DNA of 56,337 bases, from contig JAQYAS010000130.1 in the NCBI GenBank assembly GCA_029338615.1, positions 1-56,337 on the forward strand, given 5' to 3'. Shown here one piece after another: positions 8,941 through 18,422 of the stretch. The position numbers and the translations under genes are program-made. Numbering within the stretch: the stretch's first letter is position 1; each line of letters opens with the position of its first letter. This DNA is from Clostridiales bacterium (GTDB taxonomy: Bacteria > Bacillota > Clostridia > Lachnospirales > Lachnospiraceae). The notes beneath the pieces were generated by a model. The model was not told the origin of the DNA. It saw only the letters and a program-made list of their open reading frames with translations, and did no database searches.

Positions 8941-9054
8941 TTTCCGACATACTTTCTGCCTCTTCTACCCGACTCACTTTTCCAACATACATTCATTATC
9001 CCTGTCAATATTTCCAACACAAAATTTCCTTTCCAACCCGTTTTTCCGACATAC
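8941..9054. repeat. Cluster of five imperfect TTTCC(G/A)ACATAC-like 12-mers
   Basis: Copies at 8941, 8979, 9011, 9030 and 9043, just downstream of the relaxase gene. Confidence 0.45.
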
Positions 9055-9100
9055 CCACTCACGCATAGTAAAAGGAGGCGCTCTCGCACCTCCCTTATCA

Positions 9101-10513
9101 CTACCTACTCAATCCAGCCACCTTCTGCTGCACCCATTCCCCAATGCTCCGCAAAAACTTCTCCAACATATTCATTCCGCCGATTGTAAACTGCCTCATG
9201 AAATCATATGCCTTTTCCAGCTTCTCCCGAAGTCTCGAATTCTCCCGCTTCAATTCCTGGTTCTCAGCCTTCAGGTTTCCATTTTCATAGGTCAAATCCA
9301 TAATTCTCTCAAAATACTCATGCTCTCTTTCACTTGCCGGAGTATCTTTGAAATAATCATAAATCTGCTCTGCCAGCACAGCCCTTTTCTCAGCCTTGTC
9401 TGCATCTTCCTGCAACATATCAAGTTTCTGAACCTGCCTCTCCACCTCATTTGTCTTATCCGTTAAATCCTGCTCCACCTTCTCTAGTTTTGCATATTTG
9501 TCGGCAATCTTGGTGGTTAGCCGTTCTTCCGCTTCGTAACCTTTTTGCAGGTTTGATGCCAATGTCTCCAACTGTTCCGTCTGTACTTTAAGCGCTTCCT
9601 GTCCAGATACAACCTTATCCATAACAGCTTCCAATTCAAGTTCTGCTTCCTTTGCCGCCTCTGCCGCTCTCTCCCTGCGGTAATCCGACAATTCCATATT
9701 GCCCCTCGGATTAGAACCTTTATATAATCTGTCCCAGCCAAGCCTTTCCATCATCATCTTCTGCAAAACCATCTTCTGGGTTTCCACCCAATCCACGCCA
9801 CCATGCTTGTTACGCTTCATCTGCGGTACCTGGTTTCCGTTCTTGTCCGTCTGCCACACCAATTCACCGCTTTCCGTGGTTGCCTGTCTCATGGTAGTAG
9901 GGTATCCGATGTCTTCAAACATCTGTGAAAATACATTCTGGATAGGTGCTCCGCTTTTGGAATGTGTTGTATACGGAATATATGTCATATGAATATGGGG
10001 AGAATTTTCATCCCCATGATATGTCATATGATGCACTACCAGTCCTGCATCAAAAGGTGGCTTCCACTCCGGATCATCCAGTTCCTTCTGCGTTACCACA
10101 CATACCTCCGGTAGCTCCAAAAGATATATTGCAAAGTCATCCAGCAATGCCTGAGCCTTATCTGCATCCTCCAGATTCAGATTAAATCCGGTATCCCGCA
10201 TATCGCCAATCTGCCAGATAATCTCATAAGTTAGATGCTTCTGCTTATCCTGCTTTATCTTTTCATAATAAGTTTTCGGAAATCTCTTTCCTCTGCCCTT
10301 CTTAATTTCCTTCTCCCGCCATTCCTGATAAGATGCGGCAAACAGCTTATCATAAACCTGTTCCAGAGTAATATCCTCATCCTTTGTATACACCAGGTTC
10401 AGATATCGCCGTTCCTCTACAGAGTTTGGTGGAATATGCTCTCTGAGATTATGCTCCAGATTCGGCTTGCTATACATGGCACCACTTATGGTCTTCTTTT
10501 TCGTATTCGCCAT
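9101..10513 (-). CDS. MobV/Pre-type relaxase (plasmid mobilization protein)
   Basis: HHMTYHGDENSPHIHMTYIPY histidine motif and MERLGWDRLYKGSNPRGNMELSDYRRERAAEAAKEAE, with long coiled-coil C-terminus. Confidence 0.8.
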   Translation of the reverse strand: MANTKKKTISGAMYSKPNLEHNLREHIPPNSVEERRYLNLVYTKDEDITLEQVYDKLFAASYQEWREKEIKKGRGKRFPKTYYEKIKQDKQKHLTYEIIWQIGDMRDTGFNLNLEDADKAQALLDDFAIYLLELPEVCVVTQKELDDPEWKPPFDAGLVVHHMTYHGDENSPHIHMTYIPYTTHSKSGAPIQNVFSQMFEDIGYPTTMRQATTESGELVWQTDKNGNQVPQMKRNKHGGVDWVETQKMVLQKMMMERLGWDRLYKGSNPRGNMELSDYRRERAAEAAKEAELELEAVMDKVVSGQEALKVQTEQLETLASNLQKGYEAEERLTTKIADKYAKLEKVEQDLTDKTNEVERQVQKLDMLQEDADKAEKRAVLAEQIYDYFKDTPASEREHEYFERIMDLTYENGNLKAENQELKRENSRLREKLEKAYDFMRQFTIGGMNMLEKFLRSIGEWVQQKVAGLSR

Positions 10514-10644
10514 CCAATCCCTCTCTTCTTATCCGTGTTTTGCTTGATTAACATCTTCCTTAATAATTCTCTGCTCATGTCGCAGTCCTCCTTTCTTTGG
10601 GTTCCCCATCATCTTCTCTTCCCTAAAGTAATGTCCCCTTATTG

Positions 10645-10692
10645 GTTTGGGGTAAACCCCAAACACAAACGGGGCAAGCGTTTTGTCGCTTG
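10645..10692. other. Candidate oriT region
   Basis: GTTTGGGG-taaa-CCCCAAAC (10645-10664) followed by CAAGCG-ttttgt-CGCTTG (10675-10692), upstream of the relaxase start. Confidence 0.45.
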
Positions 10693-10847
10693 ATCTCGAA
10701 TACATCTGCTCCTACCAGCACTAACCTAAATTTTGATGCCATCATCCGGTATTCGCATCTGTATGTTGATGCAACCTTTAGGAAAATTTCTTATCTCTGC
10801 ATCAACCCGAGAAATTCTCTATCAGCAGGTGCGTCACTTTCGTCTCC

Positions 10848-10911
10848 CTTTTCCAAAAAGTACTCCACTTTTTGACGCATCTTTTCGAAAAGTGCTCCAC
10901 ATTGTGACTCA
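10848..10911. repeat. Head-to-tail imperfect ~32 bp direct repeat
   Basis: CTTTTCCAAAAAGTACTCCACTTTTTGACGCAT followed immediately by CTTTTCGAAAAGTGCTCCACATTGTGACTCA. Confidence 0.6.
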
Positions 10912-11157
10912 CCATACCGAGCAATCGTCCAATGCATCCAGCCACACTTGCATTTCCCCAGTAAGCATTAATCTTACATACTCTATCGGATCATCAATAG
11001 CCAGTGCATCCATCTTGCCCTGAGAATTAGGAGTGGTCCGAAGACCTTGCTCCCACTTCCCACAGTCCAGACTAATAATGGTATTATCATCATAGTGAAT
11101 AACATTTACAGTATTATTCTGTTCGTTGTAAAATCCTCTCACCAATCTCACGACCAT
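10909..11157 (-). CDS. Small conserved hypothetical protein (DUF6061-like)
   Basis: 82-aa ORF with IISLDCGKWEQ...DPIEYVRLMLTGEM, resembling small element-borne DUF6061-type proteins; overlaps the integrase stop. Confidence 0.55.
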   Translation of the reverse strand: MVVRLVRGFYNEQNNTVNVIHYDDNTIISLDCGKWEQGLRTTPNSQGKMDALAIDDPIEYVRLMLTGEMQVWLDALDDCSVW

Positions 11158-12275
11158 CCACCTGCCCTTCTGAAACGCTTCTCCGTCTCCATGTCCACCA
11201 GATTGTTTTTCAGTTCCCCGGTTGCTTCCGCATTGAGCAAATCTGCCACCTGCTTCTGCTTGTTCGGGTAAAGGTGCCCGTAGATATTCATAGTAGTATT
11301 TACAGAATCATGTCCGACTCTCTGTGCGATAACCAATGGCTGCATCCCTTTCTCGATGAGCAAAGCTATGTGCGAATGTCGTAGGTCATGAACACGAATT
11401 GGCTTTAACTTCGCCTGCTCCGTTTTCTGCTTCATCTTCTTCTGTATCGCCCTGTCAGTTATCGGAAAGATTCTCTCCTCCGGCATCAATTCATACTGCC
11501 TGTCCAAAAACTGTTTTATTTCATCCTGCAAAAACTGCGGAATGGTAATCTTACGATTAGAACTTTCCGTTTTCGGTGCAGTGATATAATCCGTCTTATT
11601 TCTTCTGAAATAAGTCTTAGAGATACTTACTGTACCACCCTCCAAATCAATATCAGATTCAGTGAGTGCTAATAATTCTCCCACCCTACAACCTAACCAG
11701 AATAACATCAGGAATATAATACGATACATCTCTTCCTCTTCCGTAAAACACTGTATAAACACCTCAAACTCATCCTTCGTCCAGAAATTCAGTTCTTTGG
11801 CATTTGCCCGTCCCATCTTATCCACTTTCTTGCAAGGATTATCTTTCAGGTCATAAAACCGCTCCGCATGATTAAATAATGCAGTGAGCTGATTCTGTAT
11901 CATCCGAAGATATGTTGGCTTATACTCCTGATTCAAAAGTGCATTCTGCCATTTGATGATATCCACTGCAGTAATATCATTCATCTGCTTATCTCCAAAG
12001 TATGGCAGGATTTTCGTTTCTATCAGAGTCCGCTTCGTCATAATGGACCGTTCCTTTAGTCTCGGTGCCTTATCATCAAAATACACATCCACAAAGGAAG
12101 AAAGCTTCATATCCATACTGGAACTCTGTCTCTGTAGGAATTCACGCTCCCACTCCAATGCCTCCTTCTTGGTGGCGAATCCTCGTTTCATCTTGGACTT
12201 ACTCTCACCAAGCCAATCCCTGTAATTGCATTTGCAATACCAGGTGTTACGTTTCTCATCCTTATAAACCGGCAT
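11148..12275 (-). CDS. Tyrosine recombinase/integrase (Tn916 Int-like)
   Basis: LFWLGCRVGELLALTESDID, IRVHDLRHSHIALLIEKG, VAQRVGHDSVNTTMNIYGHLYP: R-HxxR-H-Y catalytic set. Confidence 0.95.
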   Translation of the reverse strand: MPVYKDEKRNTWYCKCNYRDWLGESKSKMKRGFATKKEALEWEREFLQRQSSSMDMKLSSFVDVYFDDKAPRLKERSIMTKRTLIETKILPYFGDKQMNDITAVDIIKWQNALLNQEYKPTYLRMIQNQLTALFNHAERFYDLKDNPCKKVDKMGRANAKELNFWTKDEFEVFIQCFTEEEEMYRIIFLMLFWLGCRVGELLALTESDIDLEGGTVSISKTYFRRNKTDYITAPKTESSNRKITIPQFLQDEIKQFLDRQYELMPEERIFPITDRAIQKKMKQKTEQAKLKPIRVHDLRHSHIALLIEKGMQPLVIAQRVGHDSVNTTMNIYGHLYPNKQKQVADLLNAEATGELKNNLVDMETEKRFRRAGGWS

Positions 12276-12351
12276 AATCATTACCTCTCTTTCTCGTAGT
12301 CGGAATACCCGGAATTTCCCCGGGCATTCCTTTTCAGTTGTCAAAGTTCAT

Positions 12352-12537
12352 CTATTCTGCCTCAGCAAATCCGTAGCACTTCTTCTCGAAATATGCTCTG
12401 GGAATGGAACCGGCTTTGGTGAAGTAACCTTCACTTTTTAATTCCTTATTCCATTCACGGATAACTGCGTAGGCGGTTGATTCTGCAATTCCCAGAAGCT
12501 CTGCGACTTCTTTAGCAGATAAATAGCGATTCGTCAT
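12352..12537 (-). CDS. Excisionase / AlpA-type HTH protein
   Basis: MTNRYLSAKEVAELLGIAESTAYAVIREWNKELKSEGYFTKAGSIPRAYFEKKCYG, directly upstream of int. Confidence 0.85.
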   Translation of the reverse strand: MTNRYLSAKEVAELLGIAESTAYAVIREWNKELKSEGYFTKAGSIPRAYFEKKCYGFAEAE

Positions 12538-12604
12538 TCTCCTTCCTCCCTTCTCTAAAAGTTATGTACTGTCTTGCACATGACGCTCACCTCCCTTTTT
12601 TGTA

Positions 12605-12789
12605 AGTAACATTATTGTTACTCTTCGTGTTTTTGATTATACAGTAACTTATTCGTTTCTGTCAACAGATGAAAGAAAAATTTTTCTCTCTTATGAAAAA
12701 GCAGATTATTTATTAATTTTTCATTATAATATTTTCTTTCCTGTTACATACGCAAATTCCATTTGCTATACAGTAACTTTTATGTTATT
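12605..12789. promoter_or_regulatory. Three AGTAAC-N6-GTTACT-type operator sites between xis and the divergent regulator
   Basis: 12605-12622 AGTAAC-attatt-GTTACT; 12643-12660 AGTAAC-ttattc-GTTTCT; 12772-12789 AGTAAC-ttttat-GTTATT. Confidence 0.6.
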
Positions 12790-12917
12790 GTATATATCAG
12801 AAACTAACTTGTTACTATCTAATAATGCTTGGAGCAGATATTATAAAACGAAGCTATACTTAGTCATACGCAGTTTTACTAATGATTGCTCCACAATGAA
12901 TTGAAAGGAGAACAACG

Positions 12918-13358
12918 ATGGCTATTGGTGAACGAATAAAGCGAATCCGGAATTTCCGCAAACTGACACAGGCACAGCTTGGTGAAGCTGTTGGTTTGTC
13001 AGACGTACGAATCCGTCAATATGAGATTGGAAACCGCACCCCGAAAGAAGATATGATACAGGAGATAGCAAAAGCCCTTGACTGTAACTACCGCTCCATC
13101 TACGAGCCTACCCTCTACGCTGCAGAAGATGTAATGTATACCCTCTTTGAACTGGATGAGCACTACAACATGTCTCTATATGAAGTAACAAATCCTGATG
13201 ATCAAACTGAGAAACATATTGCAGTCGGTTTTGATTATTCTTTATTGGATGATTTCCTGAATACCTGGAAAAAGAAAAAAGAGGACTTAGCCTCCGGTAA
13301 AATAACCCAAGAAGAGTATTTTGAATGGAAGATTAACTGGCCACACAAAGAAGATTGA
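12918..13358 (+). CDS. XRE-family element regulator
   Basis: MAIGERIKRIRNFRKLTQAQLGEAVGLSDVRIRQYEIGNRTPKEDMIQEIAKALDCN; divergent from int/xis; GAAAGGAG SD. Confidence 0.9.
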   Translation: MAIGERIKRIRNFRKLTQAQLGEAVGLSDVRIRQYEIGNRTPKEDMIQEIAKALDCNYRSIYEPTLYAAEDVMYTLFELDEHYNMSLYEVTNPDDQTEKHIAVGFDYSLLDDFLNTWKKKKEDLASGKITQEEYFEWKINWPHKED

Positions 13359-13388
13359 AATTCGACGTGTATCACGCGCGTATCACAA

Positions 13389-13428
13389 ACCCATTTTGAG
13401 TGAAAAACTTGAAATGGGTTTTTCCTTT
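13389..13428 (+). terminator. Terminator of the element regulator
   Basis: AAACCCATTT...AAATGGGTTTTTCC. Confidence 0.75.
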
Positions 13429-13447
13429 GTTCGCTAATCTTTTTATC

Positions 13448-13563
13448 GAAACGTCACCTCTCCTGACGGCTCGGTCGTGGCATTCGCCACATCTTTCAAA
13501 GCTTGAAAAATCGTCTTGTCGAGCAAGCTCAACCGCCGATTTTTCAAGCTTTTCAGACGTTTC
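13448..13563. repeat. Large nested inverted-repeat (multibranch) structure at the tuf-proximal element end
   Basis: Outer GAAACGTC/GACGTTTC; inner GTGGC-attc-GCCAC (13477-13490); 16-bp AAAGCTTGAAAAATCG/CGATTTTTCAAGCTTT (13498-13513/13537-13552). Confidence 0.75.
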
Positions 13564-13583
13564 TCATTGCTAACACGCAAAAA

Positions 13584-13614
13584 CCGCAACTCCTCATATC
13601 ATGAGGAATTGCGG
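13584..13614 (-). terminator. Current tuf terminator (element-supplied)
   Basis: CCGCAATTCCTCAT-gat-ATGAGGAGTTGCGG followed by TTTTT on the minus strand. Confidence 0.8.
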
Positions 13615-13649
13615 CTAAATTCTAAGTTTCTATGATACTATATCAAAGA

Positions 13650-14837
13650 TTACTCAATGATTGTAGCAACACGACCAGAACCTACTGTTCTACCACCCTC
13701 ACGGATAGCGAATGTAAGACCCTGGCTCATAGCGATTGGGTGAATGAGCTCGATTGTCATCTCTACGTTATCACCAGGCATGCACATCTCTGTACCAGCT
13801 GGAAGGTTACATACACCTGTAACGTCTGTTGTTCTGAAGTAGAACTGTGGACGATAGTTGTTGAAGAATGGTGTATGACGACCACCCTCGTCCTTTGTCA
13901 GAACGTAAACCTGTGCTGTGAACTTTGTATGACATGTAATTGAACCTGGCTTACAAAGAACCTGTCCTCTTACGATGTCCTCTCTCTTGATACCACGAAG
14001 AAGGGCACCGATGTTATCACCAGCCTGACCTTCGTCAAGGAGCTTTCTGAACATCTCGATACCTGTTACTGTTGTCTTCTGGATCTCTGGCTTGATACCA
14101 ACGATCTCAACTTCATCATTGAGGTGAATTACACCAGCCTCTACTCTACCAGTAGCAACTGTACCACGACCTGTGATTGTGAATACGTCCTCTACAGGCA
14201 TGATGAATGGCTTATCTGTATCTCTCTGTGGATCTGGAATATATGAATCAATTGTATCCATAAGCTCCATGATCTTGTCTCCCCAAGGTCCCATTGGATC
14301 CTCAAGAGCCTTGAGAGCTGAACCCTTAACGATAGGACAATCATTGAATCCGTACTCCTCGAGCTGCTCTGTAACTTCCATCTCAACGAGCTCGATAAGC
14401 TCCTCATCGTCTACCATATCACACTTGTTAAGGAATACAACGATGTAAGGAACACCAACCTGACGTGAAAGAAGGATATGCTCCTTTGTCTGAGCCATAA
14501 CACCATCAGTAGCAGCAACAACAAGGATAGCACCATCCATCTGAGCTGCACCAGTGATCATGTTCTTAACGTAGTCAGCATGTCCTGGACAGTCAACGTG
14601 TGCGTAATGTCTCTTCTCTGTCTCGTACTCAACGTGAGCTGTAGAGATAGTGATACCTCTTTCTCTCTCCTCTGGAGCCTTATCAATGTTCTCGAAATCT
14701 GTAGCTGTGTTACCAGCAACTCTCTCTGAAAGAACCTTTGTGATAGCAGCTGTAAGAGTAGTCTTACCGTGATCTACGTGTCCGATTGTACCGATGTTAC
14801 AATGTGGCTTACTTCTATTAAACTTTTCCTTTGCCAT
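13650..14837 (-). CDS. tuf: Elongation factor Tu
   Basis: [50 protein letters not shown]; complete 395 aa. Confidence 0.98.
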   Translation of the reverse strand: MAKEKFNRSKPHCNIGTIGHVDHGKTTLTAAITKVLSERVAGNTATDFENIDKAPEERERGITISTAHVEYETEKRHYAHVDCPGHADYVKNMITGAAQMDGAILVVAATDGVMAQTKEHILLSRQVGVPYIVVFLNKCDMVDDEELIELVEMEVTEQLEEYGFNDCPIVKGSALKALEDPMGPWGDKIMELMDTIDSYIPDPQRDTDKPFIMPVEDVFTITGRGTVATGRVEAGVIHLNDEVEIVGIKPEIQKTTVTGIEMFRKLLDEGQAGDNIGALLRGIKREDIVRGQVLCKPGSITCHTKFTAQVYVLTKDEGGRHTPFFNNYRPQFYFRTTDVTGVCNLPAGTEMCMPGDNVEMTIELIHPIAMSQGLTFAIREGGRTVGSGRVATIIE

Positions 14838-15039
14838 GATATAAAATCCTCCTTAAAAATTATACCCCACGCGGGTTACTCGGCTAAAAATCATTATATA
14901 GAAAATACTAGAGATTTTCAACCATTTTTTATCTCTTTATACCAGCAGGCTAACGATATGTAATCTTTAACCTGCCAGCATATATAATTTTTTATTTATA
15001 TGACATGAAAGACCAGGAAAATGTCTTTCGTCAAATATC

Positions 15040-17157
15040 TTACTTAGAATGCTCTGCGATAACCTTCTCCTGAATGCTCTTTGGACACTGAGCGTACTTC
15101 TCAAAGAACATTGAGTAATTACCACGACCCTGTGTTGATGAACGAAGCTCTGTTGAGTATCCGAACATCTCTGCAAGTGGAACGAATGCTCTGACGATCT
15201 TACCACCGCCGATATCATCCATACCCTCGATCTGGCCTCTCTTAGCATTTAAGCTTCCGATTACATCACCGAGGTACTCCTCAGGCATTGTAACCTCAAC
15301 CTTCATGATAGGCTCAAGAAGAACTGGGTCAGCCTTAGCCATAGCCTCCTTGAATGCCATAGAACCAGCAATGTGGAATGCCATCTCTGATGAATCGACC
15401 TCATGGTATGATCCATCGTATACGTTAGCATAAACACCAAGTACTGGGTAGCCGCCAAGGATACCAGCCTTAGCTGCCTCTTCGATACCCTCTCCAACTG
15501 CTGGGATGTACTCCTTAGGAATAGCACCACCGACAACTGTTGACTCGAACTTGAATGTCTCCTCACCGTTAGGATCCATTGGCTCGAACTTAACCTTACA
15601 ATGTCCATACTGTCCACGACCGCCTGACTGCTTAGCATACTTGCTATCTACGTCAACGGCCTTAGTAAATGTCTCCTTATATGCAACCTGAGGTGCACCA
15701 ACGTTTGCCTCAACCTTGAACTCACGGAGAAGACGATCAACGATAACCTCAAGGTGAAGCTCACCCATTCCGGCAATGATTGTCTGTCCTGTCTCTTTGT
15801 CTGTATGAGCCTTGAATGTAGGATCCTCCTCAGCAAGCTTTGCGAGTGCCTCACCCATCTTACCCTGATCATTCTTGGTCTTAGGCTCGATAGCAAGCTC
15901 GATAACTGGCTCTGGGAATTCCATTGACTCAAGGATAACTGGATGCTGCTCATCACAGATTGTGTCACCTGTAGTTGTAAGCTTGAAACCTACAGCAGCT
16001 GCGATATCTCCTGAGTAAACCTTATCAATCTCTTTACGAGCGTTGGCATGCATCTGTACGATACGTCCTACACGCTCCTTCTTATCCTTTGTTGCATTCA
16101 GTACATATGAACCTGAGTTCAGTGTACCTGAGTAAACTCTGAAGAATGCAAGCTTTCCAACGAATGGATCTGTCATAATCTTGAATGCAAGAGCTGAGAA
16201 TGGCTCATCATCTGATGAATGACGAACAACCTCGTTACCGTCTGGATCAACACCTGTGATATCAGGGATATCTGTTGGTGCTGGCATGTACTCGATAACA
16301 CCGTCAAGCATCTTCTGAACACCCTTGTTCTTGTAAGCTGAACCAAGGAATACAGGAACTGCCTCACATGCGATAGTTGCTCTACGAAGAACCTTCTTCA
16401 TCTCATCGATTGATGGCTCCTCGCCCTCAAGGTACATCATCATTAAGTCGTCATCTAACTCGCAGATCTTCTCGACAAGGTTCTCATGCCACTTGTCTGC
16501 AAGCTCCTTAAGGTCATCAGGGATAGGTGTGATCTCGATGTCCTCGCCCTTATCATCTTTGTAGTAGTATGCTTCCATCTCGAACAGATCGATCAGACCG
16601 ATGAAGTCTGACTCTTTTCCGATAGGAATCTGTACTGGAATTGCATTCTTGCCCAGACGATCAATGATTGTCTGAACTGAGTAGAAAAAGTCTGCACCCA
16701 TTTTATCCATCTTGTTGATGAATGCCATACGAGGTACATTGTATGTGTCAGCCTGACGCCATACATTCTCTGACTGAGGCTCTACACCAGCCTTAGCATC
16801 AAACACACCTACAGCACCATCAAGAACTCTAAGTGAACGCTCAACCTCAACAGTGAAGTCAACGTGTCCCGGAGTATCAATGATGTTGATTCTATGCTCT
16901 AACGCGCCAGCCTTTGGTTTATGATGATCCTCAAGTGTCCAGTGACATGTTGTAGCAGCTGAAGTAATTGTAATACCTCTCTCCTGCTCCTGCTCCATCC
17001 AGTCCATGGTAGCTGTACCGTCATGAGTATCACCAATCTTATAGTTAACACCAGTATAGTATAAGATACGCTCTGTAAGAGTTGTCTTACCGGCATCGAT
17101 ATGAGCCATAATACCAATGTTTCTTGTTCTGTCCAATGGATATTCTCTTCCAGCCAA
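15040..17157 (-). CDS. fusA: Elongation factor G
   Basis: [36 protein letters not shown]; likely TTG start after AAAGGAGGACAATCCG. Confidence 0.97.
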   Translation of the reverse strand: MAGREYPLDRTRNIGIMAHIDAGKTTLTERILYYTGVNYKIGDTHDGTATMDWMEQEQERGITITSAATTCHWTLEDHHKPKAGALEHRINIIDTPGHVDFTVEVERSLRVLDGAVGVFDAKAGVEPQSENVWRQADTYNVPRMAFINKMDKMGADFFYSVQTIIDRLGKNAIPVQIPIGKESDFIGLIDLFEMEAYYYKDDKGEDIEITPIPDDLKELADKWHENLVEKICELDDDLMMMYLEGEEPSIDEMKKVLRRATIACEAVPVFLGSAYKNKGVQKMLDGVIEYMPAPTDIPDITGVDPDGNEVVRHSSDDEPFSALAFKIMTDPFVGKLAFFRVYSGTLNSGSYVLNATKDKKERVGRIVQMHANARKEIDKVYSGDIAAAVGFKLTTTGDTICDEQHPVILESMEFPEPVIELAIEPKTKNDQGKMGEALAKLAEEDPTFKAHTDKETGQTIIAGMGELHLEVIVDRLLREFKVEANVGAPQVAYKETFTKAVDVDSKYAKQSGGRGQYGHCKVKFEPMDPNGEETFKFESTVVGGAIPKEYIPAVGEGIEEAAKAGILGGYPVLGVYANVYDGSYHEVDSSEMAFHIAGSMAFKEAMAKADPVLLEPIMKVEVTMPEEYLGDVIGSLNAKRGQIEGMDDIGGGKIVRAFVPLAEMFGYSTELRSSTQGRGNYSMFFEKYAQCPKSIQEKVIAEHSK

Positions 17158-17253
17158 CGGATTGTCCTCCTTTTGCAAATTATATTGAGCACTGACATAT
17201 TGTGCTCTAAAGTACACATAAGCATGCATACAAACGCATTCTCATACAAAAAA

Positions 17254-17724
17254 TTAGAATCTGTAGTGAGCGAATGCCTTGTTTGCCTCTGCCATCTTGT
17301 GCATGTCTTCTTTTCTCTTTACAGATGCACCTGTATTGTTTGCTGCATCCATAATCTCCTTCGCAAGTCTCTCTTCCATAGTCTTCTCACTTCTTGCACG
17401 TGAGAAAGCTGTTAACCAGCGAAGTCCAAGAGCCTGTCTTCTGTCAGGTCTTACATCGATAGGTACCTGGTATGTTGCACCACCGATACGTCTAGCCTTA
17501 ACCTCGAGGAGTGGCATGATGTTGTTCATAGCCTCTTCGAATACCTCTAATGCAGGCTTACCAGTCTCTTCTGCGATACGATCAAATGCACCGTAGACGA
17601 TCTTCTGTGCTACACCCTTCTTACCATCTAACATAATGTTGTTGATAAGCTTTGTAACGACCTTATTGTTGTAAATTGGATCCGCTAATACGTCTCTCTT
17701 TGCGATATGTCCTTTACGTGGCAC
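17254..17724 (-). CDS. rpsG: 30S ribosomal protein S7
   Basis: [44 protein letters not shown]. Confidence 0.98.
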   Translation of the reverse strand: MPRKGHIAKRDVLADPIYNNKVVTKLINNIMLDGKKGVAQKIVYGAFDRIAEETGKPALEVFEEAMNNIMPLLEVKARRIGGATYQVPIDVRPDRRQALGLRWLTAFSRARSEKTMEERLAKEIMDAANNTGASVKRKEDMHKMAEANKAFAHYRF

Positions 17725-17882
17725 GGTTCTTCCCTCCTTAATTATTTATTAAATCTTCGGTACTCACATTCTCATATGAATGTGTTCGTGCTGTTATCTG
17801 TCTTAATTGTTTCTATCCGAAATATTATCTATATAAAAACATGACCTTACCAGCACAAATTAGAATTGTGTTCTAGCATGCT

Positions 17883-18302
17883 TTATTTTGCATCCTTAGG
17901 ACGCTTTGCACCATACTTTGAACGAGCCTGACGTCTCTTTGCTACACCTGCTGTATCAAGAGTACCTCTGATGATATGGTATCTTGTACCAGGTAAGTCC
18001 TTTACTCTTCCACCACGGATAAGAACAACGCTATGCTCCTGAAGGTTGTGACCCTCACCTGGGATATAACTTGTTACTTCGATTCCGTTTGAAAGACGTA
18101 CTCTGGCGATCTTTCTAAGAGCTGAGTTAGGCTTCTTAGGAGTAGCTGTCTTAACTGCTGTACAAACTCCTCTCTTCTGTGGTGAGCTTGTCTCTACTGG
18201 CTTTCTCTTGAGTGAGTTGAAACTTCTCTGAAGAGCTGGTGCAGTTGACTTCTTCTCTACTGTCTGTCTTCCTTTTCTAACTAACTGGTTAAATGTTGGC
18301 AT
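17883..18302 (-). CDS. rpsL: 30S ribosomal protein S12
   Basis: [15 protein letters not shown]...[50 protein letters not shown]. Confidence 0.98.
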   Translation of the reverse strand: MPTFNQLVRKGRQTVEKKSTAPALQRSFNSLKRKPVETSSPQKRGVCTAVKTATPKKPNSALRKIARVRLSNGIEVTSYIPGEGHNLQEHSVVLIRGGRVKDLPGTRYHIIRGTLDTAGVAKRRQARSKYGAKRPKDAK

Positions 18303-18330
18303 GTTTTCACCTCCTGTATATAAAATAAAA

Positions 18331-18366
18331 AATGATAAAGCATGTTTTTACGCATGCTTTATCATT
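18331..18366 (-). terminator. 14-bp palindrome/terminator overlapping the rpsL promoter
   Basis: AATGATAAAGCATG-N8-CATGCTTTATCATT followed by TTTTTT on the minus strand. Confidence 0.75.
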
Positions 18367-18392
18367 ATATAGTCGAGTATTTTCTCTGTCAA
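18364..18392 (-). promoter_or_regulatory. Consensus sigma-A promoter of the str operon (rpsL)
   Basis: TTGACA (18387-18392)-N17-TATAAT (18364-18369). Confidence 0.85.
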
Positions 18393-18422
18393 GCATTTAT
18401 TTTATAAATATTCTGACTTCCG

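Larger units (their letters stand above)
4330..13704. mobile_element. Integrative mobilizable element (~9.3 kb) inserted in the 3' end of tuf
   Basis: tuf 3'-end duplication at both ends; internal tyrosine integrase, excisionase, MobV-like relaxase, HTH regulators and defence cargo. Confidence 0.85.

Noticed and set aside
8819-9466. 215-aa plus-strand ORF
   Set aside because: Antisense to the end of the MobV-like relaxase gene; proline/phenylalanine/histidine-rich composition without domains.
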